Shown here in pieces: positions 18,513-21,366 of a stretch of DNA of 21,366 bases. The stretch is from IMG/VR virus record IMGVR_UViG_3300042398_000001, positions 1 to 21,366 of that record, one strand, 5' to 3'. Both the position numbers and the translations under genes were made by a program. The notes under the pieces were generated by a model. That model saw only the letters and a list, made by a program, of their open reading frames with translations, had not been told where the DNA came from and searched no databases. The first letter of the stretch is position 1, and each line of letters starts with the position of its first letter. Source of the DNA: a virus.

Positions 18513-18664
18513 GTCTCTATGAGAACATCCGCAAAAAGCGTGATCGTATCGAGGCTCAAAAGGCTGCTGGCAAGACTCCAGAGCGTATGCGTAAAGTTGG
18601 CTCGAAGGGTGCGCCAACTGCGGATGCGTTTAAGCAAGCGGCTAAGACTGCTAAAAAGAAATGA
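18509..18664 (+). CDS. Small basic protein (51 aa)
   Basis: MSLYENIRKKRDRIEAQKAA, then GSKGAPTADAFKQAAKTAKK. This 'MSLY.NI..K..RI...MR..G.KGAPT...F..AAKTAK' pattern is a frequent short phage protein near terminase or structural genes. Lys/Ala-rich, possibly DNA-binding or virion-associated. Coupled on both sides by ATGA. Confidence 0.75.
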   Translation: MSLYENIRKKRDRIEAQKAAGKTPERMRKVGSKGAPTADAFKQAAKTAKKK

Positions 18665-18912
18665 TTAAACGAGGCACAGAGCAGTTTTCTGGCTATAACA
18701 AGCCTAAGAGAACTCCTGACCATCCAACCAAGTCTCACGCTGTATTAGCGAAGTCTGGTGAGGATGTAAAGCTAATTCGTTTTGGTCAGCAAGGCGTAAA
18801 AGGTTCTGCTGATGGCACGAAGCGTAACGAAGCGTTTAAGGCTCGTCACGCTGAGAACATTGCCAAAGGTAAGATGAGTGCTGCTTTCTGGGCTAATAAG
18901 GTTAAATGGTGA
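18661..18912 (+). CDS. Small basic phage protein (83 aa)
   Basis: An 83-residue protein: MIKRGTEQFSGYNKPKRTPD, HPTKSHAVLAKSGEDVKLIR, FGQQGVKGSADGTKRNEAFK, then ARHAENIAKGKMSAAFWANK. The HPTKSH.V.AK...K.IRFGQQGV segment is a well-preserved phage pattern with no assigned function. Basic, probably nucleic-acid or capsid associated. ATGA coupled upstream. Confidence 0.8.
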   Translation: MIKRGTEQFSGYNKPKRTPDHPTKSHAVLAKSGEDVKLIRFGQQGVKGSADGTKRNEAFKARHAENIAKGKMSAAFWANKVKW

Positions 18913-18917
18913 ACAAC

Positions 18918-19082
18918 ATGAAAATGACAAAAGCTGGTCAGAAAAAAGTTGGCAAGGTCATGGGTGAGTACAAAGAAGGCACTCTGCACTCTGGTAAGGG
19001 TGGCAAGGTTGTCAAGAATCCAAAGCAAGCCATCGCTATCGCTATCTCTGAAGCTGCCAAAAAAATGGGCAGGATGAAGTAA
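18918..19082 (+). CDS. Small basic protein of the DUF6496 type (54 aa)
   Basis: Starts at ATG 18918 (MKMTKAGQKKVGKVMGEYKE) or GTG 18909; I prefer ATG. The stretch GTLHSGKGGKVVKNPKQAIA then IAISEAAKK is the short 'KQAIAIAxSEA' module found in many phage and bacterial small basic proteins, which I associate with DUF6496. Stop overlaps the next start (TAATG). Confidence 0.75.
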   Translation: MKMTKAGQKKVGKVMGEYKEGTLHSGKGGKVVKNPKQAIAIAISEAAKKMGRMK

Positions 19083-20266
19083 TGGCTGAACTTGGCGCAT
19101 TTTTTGGTAATCCAAACATACAGCGTCAAGGTGCTAGGGCTAGAGCCTTGGCAGGACAGAGAGATGTCAACACATTGGCAGACCCTAGAACTTATGCAAT
19201 TGTTCAAGGTTTGTTAGGAACTGCTCCTGACCAGATGGGGCTTAGTGTTCTAAATCCTGATTACGAAAAGATCAGGAAAGCCGCAGAACCAGCGTTTGCT
19301 CTTGGTTTGCTTGGTCAAGCCTCACCTTTACTAGCACCACTTACTAAGGGTTTACCAGTAGGCGCAAGTATTAAGAATGTTGGAAAGTTTGATGTTGTCA
19401 AACGAGATGCCTCTGATATTTTTGGCGAGGGCGCACAAAGGATTAGATACATTGACCCAAAGAGTAATGGTCAAATAGAAGTTTTGGCTCGTCAAGATGG
19501 AACAGCATCTGTTTTAAGTCTTGAAGTACCAGAGAAGTTTCGTGGCAAAAAGATTGGTGAAAGTTTACAAAAGCAAGTGCTTGAGGATTTTCCTGATATG
19601 CAAGGGCAAGTTTCATCTAAAGCTGCGGCTACTACTGCTTACAGAATAGGCAGAAGACCAGTAGATATGCCTGATGCAACACTAAAAGATGTGCATAAGA
19701 TGATTGACGAGGACTCGTCAGTCAATATGATCTCTCCACAAATGCAACAGAGAATTAGCCCATCAGCTAGTTATCCACAGCAAGAAGCACTAGATACAGC
19801 CCAAAGAAACGATGCATTACCTGTTGAAGAAGGTTTGCTTTCTGTTCAAAAAGAACAGCCAATGCAAGGATTATTGGAGTCAAAGATTCCCAGTCCTAGT
19901 AGCCTAACAATGCCTGATGTTCCTACTATGGAGCAAATGCAAAAGTATGGTCGAGTTGAGACTGTTCCCTTATCTAAAGCTGTAAGTTTCCAAAGTGCAA
20001 GAAATTGGGATAAGTTTAATAAAGGTGAATACTCTGGCGATTTAGTCAAAGGGTTTGGTGACAAGCCATTGGCTTTACGTTTAGAGAATGGTGAGTACAT
20101 CATCTATGATGGAAACCATCGTACAGACTTAGCCATGCAAGCTGGAAAGACAGAACTTCCAATGAATGTCATTGATGTAAAGTCTTATGACCCTGCACAC
20201 GCAGGTAGGAAGCCAGTGCCTCCAAGCATAAGTGATGATGAGTTACTTAGAAGTCTGTTAGAATAA
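19082..20266 (+). CDS. Mosaic phage protein with GNAT-like and ParB-like segments (394 aa)
   Basis: A 394-residue protein. Residues 50-90 (DQMGLSVLNPDYEKIRKAAE, PAFALGLLGQASPLL) are a phage virion-region pattern. Residues about 120-190 look GNAT-like: RYIDPKSNGQIEVLARQDGT, SVLSLEVPEKFRGKKIGESL, with R-G-K-K-I-G resembling the acetyl-CoA loop (R/QxxGxG/A). Residues about 330-365 (LALRLENGEYIIYDGNHRTD) resemble the ParB/Srx DGxHR motif. Linkers are Gln/Ser/Pro-rich. This resembles phage polyvalent proteins that carry several small domains and may be injected with DNA; enzymatic function is not proven by sequence alone. Confidence 0.7.
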   Translation: MAELGAFFGNPNIQRQGARARALAGQRDVNTLADPRTYAIVQGLLGTAPDQMGLSVLNPDYEKIRKAAEPAFALGLLGQASPLLAPLTKGLPVGASIKNVGKFDVVKRDASDIFGEGAQRIRYIDPKSNGQIEVLARQDGTASVLSLEVPEKFRGKKIGESLQKQVLEDFPDMQGQVSSKAAATTAYRIGRRPVDMPDATLKDVHKMIDEDSSVNMISPQMQQRISPSASYPQQEALDTAQRNDALPVEEGLLSVQKEQPMQGLLESKIPSPSSLTMPDVPTMEQMQKYGRVETVPLSKAVSFQSARNWDKFNKGEYSGDLVKGFGDKPLALRLENGEYIIYDGNHRTDLAMQAGKTELPMNVIDVKSYDPAHAGRKPVPPSISDDELLRSLLE

Positions 20267-20309
20267 AGTATTAACTTAACCTTGACCAACCCTAGAGGAG
20301 TCAAACAAA

Positions 20310-20621
20310 ATGAATAAATTAGAGGTAGGAAAACCAGAAAACCTAACCAATAGGGGCAGGGGAAGACCTAAAGGCGCAACTAATAAGTCAACAGTAATCG
20401 TCAGAGAGGTCATAGCCTCATTTGCTGATGAGAACGCACATAAGCTGCAACAATGGCTAGATGATGTGGCTATGGGCATAGGTGGCAACAAGCCAGACCC
20501 TGCAAAGGCTGCTGATCTATATCTAAGGGCTATTGAGTACCATATCCCCAAGTTAGCTAGAACAGAGTTGTCTGGCAATCCTGACCAACCAATTCAGCAC
20601 ATCGTCACATGGGCGAAGTAA
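20310..20621 (+). CDS. terS: Terminase small subunit (putative)
   Basis: A 103-residue protein: GRGRPKGATNKSTVIVREVI (17-36) is the AT-hook-like start typical of this small terminase group, followed by a helical core (SFADENAHKLQQWLDDVAMG, KAADLYLRAIEYHIPKLART). It recognises phage DNA and feeds it to the large subunit. AGGAGTC lies upstream. It overlaps the large terminase gene by 13 nt, the usual order. Confidence 0.85.
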   Translation: MNKLEVGKPENLTNRGRGRPKGATNKSTVIVREVIASFADENAHKLQQWLDDVAMGIGGNKPDPAKAADLYLRAIEYHIPKLARTELSGNPDQPIQHIVTWAK

Positions 20622-21366
20622 TCGAAATCCCTTACGCACCAAGGGAGCACCAACTAAAGGTTCACGAGTTACTAGATGGCAATAGGTTTGCTGTCGTAGT
20701 GGCTCATAGACGCTTTGGAAAGACTGTTGCGGCTCTCAATCACCTAATCCGTGAGGCGGTGCTAAACCAACAAGAGACACCTAGATACGCTTACATTGCT
20801 CCTACCTATGGACAAGCTAAAAGGGTGGCATGGGATTACTTAGTTAAGTACACACAACCTTTGGGTGGAACTAGCAACATCTCAGAACTGAGGGTGGACT
20901 TCTGGGGTAGACGCATCCAGTTATATGGCTCAGACAATCCTGATTCCTTACGAGGCCAGTTTTTCGATGGGGTAATCATTGATGAGGTAGGCGATCAGAA
21001 CCCTAAGATATGGACTGATATTGTTAGACCTGCCCTTACAGACCGAAAAGGATGGTGTTTATTTATTGGTACACCAAAGGGACATAACCACTTCAAAGAA
21101 CTCAGGGATAGGGCCGAGAAAGAGGATGGATGGGGTTTACTAGAGTTTAAAGCCTCAGAGACAGGTGTGGTGGATGACACAGAACTGAAGGCTGCTCGAA
21201 GTGAGATGGGTGAAGATAAATACCGCCAAGAGTTTGAATGTAGCTTTGACGCTGCTGTAGAGGGTTCGTACTACGGGCAAATCCTTAACGAGTTAGAAGA
21301 CAAGAAGCATATGCAAGAGATTCCTTGGGAGGAACTTAGCAGAACCTTTACAGCTTGGGACTTGGG
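20609..21366 (+). CDS. terL: Terminase large subunit, 3'-truncated by the window
   Basis: Open from ATG 20609 (MGEVIEIPYAPREHQLKVHE) to the window end, 252 complete codons. ATPase domain: Walker A VAHRRFGKTV (31-40), adenine-side IAPTYGQAKRVAW (63-75), Walker B GVIIDEVG (121-128), coupling motif FIGTPKG (152-158). The start of the nuclease domain, TFTAWDLG (246-253), is just visible. It is the ATP-driven motor that packages DNA into the procapsid and cuts it. Frame overlap with terS is 13 nt. Confidence 0.95.
   Translation, partial: MGEVIEIPYAPREHQLKVHELLDGNRFAVVVAHRRFGKTVAALNHLIREAVLNQQETPRYAYIAPTYGQAKRVAWDYLVKYTQPLGGTSNISELRVDFWGRRIQLYGSDNPDSLRGQFFDGVIIDEVGDQNPKIWTDIVRPALTDRKGWCLFIGTPKGHNHFKELRDRAEKEDGWGLLEFKASETGVVDDTELKAARSEMGEDKYRQEFECSFDAAVEGSYYGQILNELEDKKHMQEIPWEELSRTFTAWDL

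Noticed and set aside
19771-19779. Second exact DnaA box
   Set aside because: Lies within a coding region without other origin features; about chance expectation.
1-21366. CRISPR arrays, insertion sequences, integrase or attachment sites
   Set aside because: No spaced direct repeats, transposase or integrase motif, or terminal inverted repeats were seen on reading the window; lysogeny genes other than a Cro-like regulator are absent.

Overview
The window is part of a tailed double-stranded DNA phage (Caudoviricetes). The evidence is a large terminase at the right end, a two-component spanin, a GH19 endolysin, a self-cleaving tail-fibre chaperone domain, and dense overlapping small genes. A nested inner/outer spanin pair implies a Gram-negative host. 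Several small hypotheticals and the virion-protein block resemble those of podovirus-like phages of Betaproteobacteria from freshwater; that assignment is from memory of protein style and is tentative. No integrase, portal, capsid or DNA polymerase is present, so this is a fragment. Since terL leaves on the right and virion genes enter on the left, a circular or circularly permuted map would join them through missing head genes.

Layout. 1-5660 (+): three large virion/ejection-type proteins, then a tail fibre with an S74 chaperone; a GIY-YIG homing endonuclease sits just before the fibre gene and an HNH-AP2 endonuclease just after it. 6201-10129 (+): small membrane proteins including a holin candidate, another HNH-AP2 endonuclease, a small lipoprotein, inner spanin with the outer spanin nested in another frame, and endolysin. 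10119-11922 (-): a tightly coupled leftward operon with an HTH protein, an SSB-like protein, an ERF annealing recombinase and very small proteins. 11944-12060: a divergent switch in which two promoters carry the same 12-nt box in opposite orientation; the rightward one places its -10 six bases before the ATG of a Cro-like gene, which suggests a leaderless message.

12575-13015 is a gene-free stretch with strong RNA structure: a promoter-like sequence, a 5' hairpin, a 29-position helix with only two mismatches, a 12-bp crossing (pseudoknot) helix, and a terminal T-run. I read it as an unassigned noncoding RNA of about 156 nt. 13016-17850 (+) is an early/middle region with a replication-like protein, a cytosine-C5 methyltransferase, RusA, a Ref-like HNH nuclease and another HNH-type gene. 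The methyltransferase gene carries a second 260-codon ORF in another frame over nearly its whole length. That second frame looks like a real phage protein family and begins 4 nt downstream of the methyltransferase ATG, so one Shine-Dalgarno could serve both. Both frames cross a 12-G homopolymer.

17885-21366: a clean intrinsic terminator overlaps an extended -10 promoter, followed by the packaging-side operon (several very small basic proteins, a mosaic protein with GNAT-like and ParB-like stretches, small terminase, start of large terminase).

The overprinted methyltransferase pair and the pseudoknotted RNA are the two items most worth follow-up.
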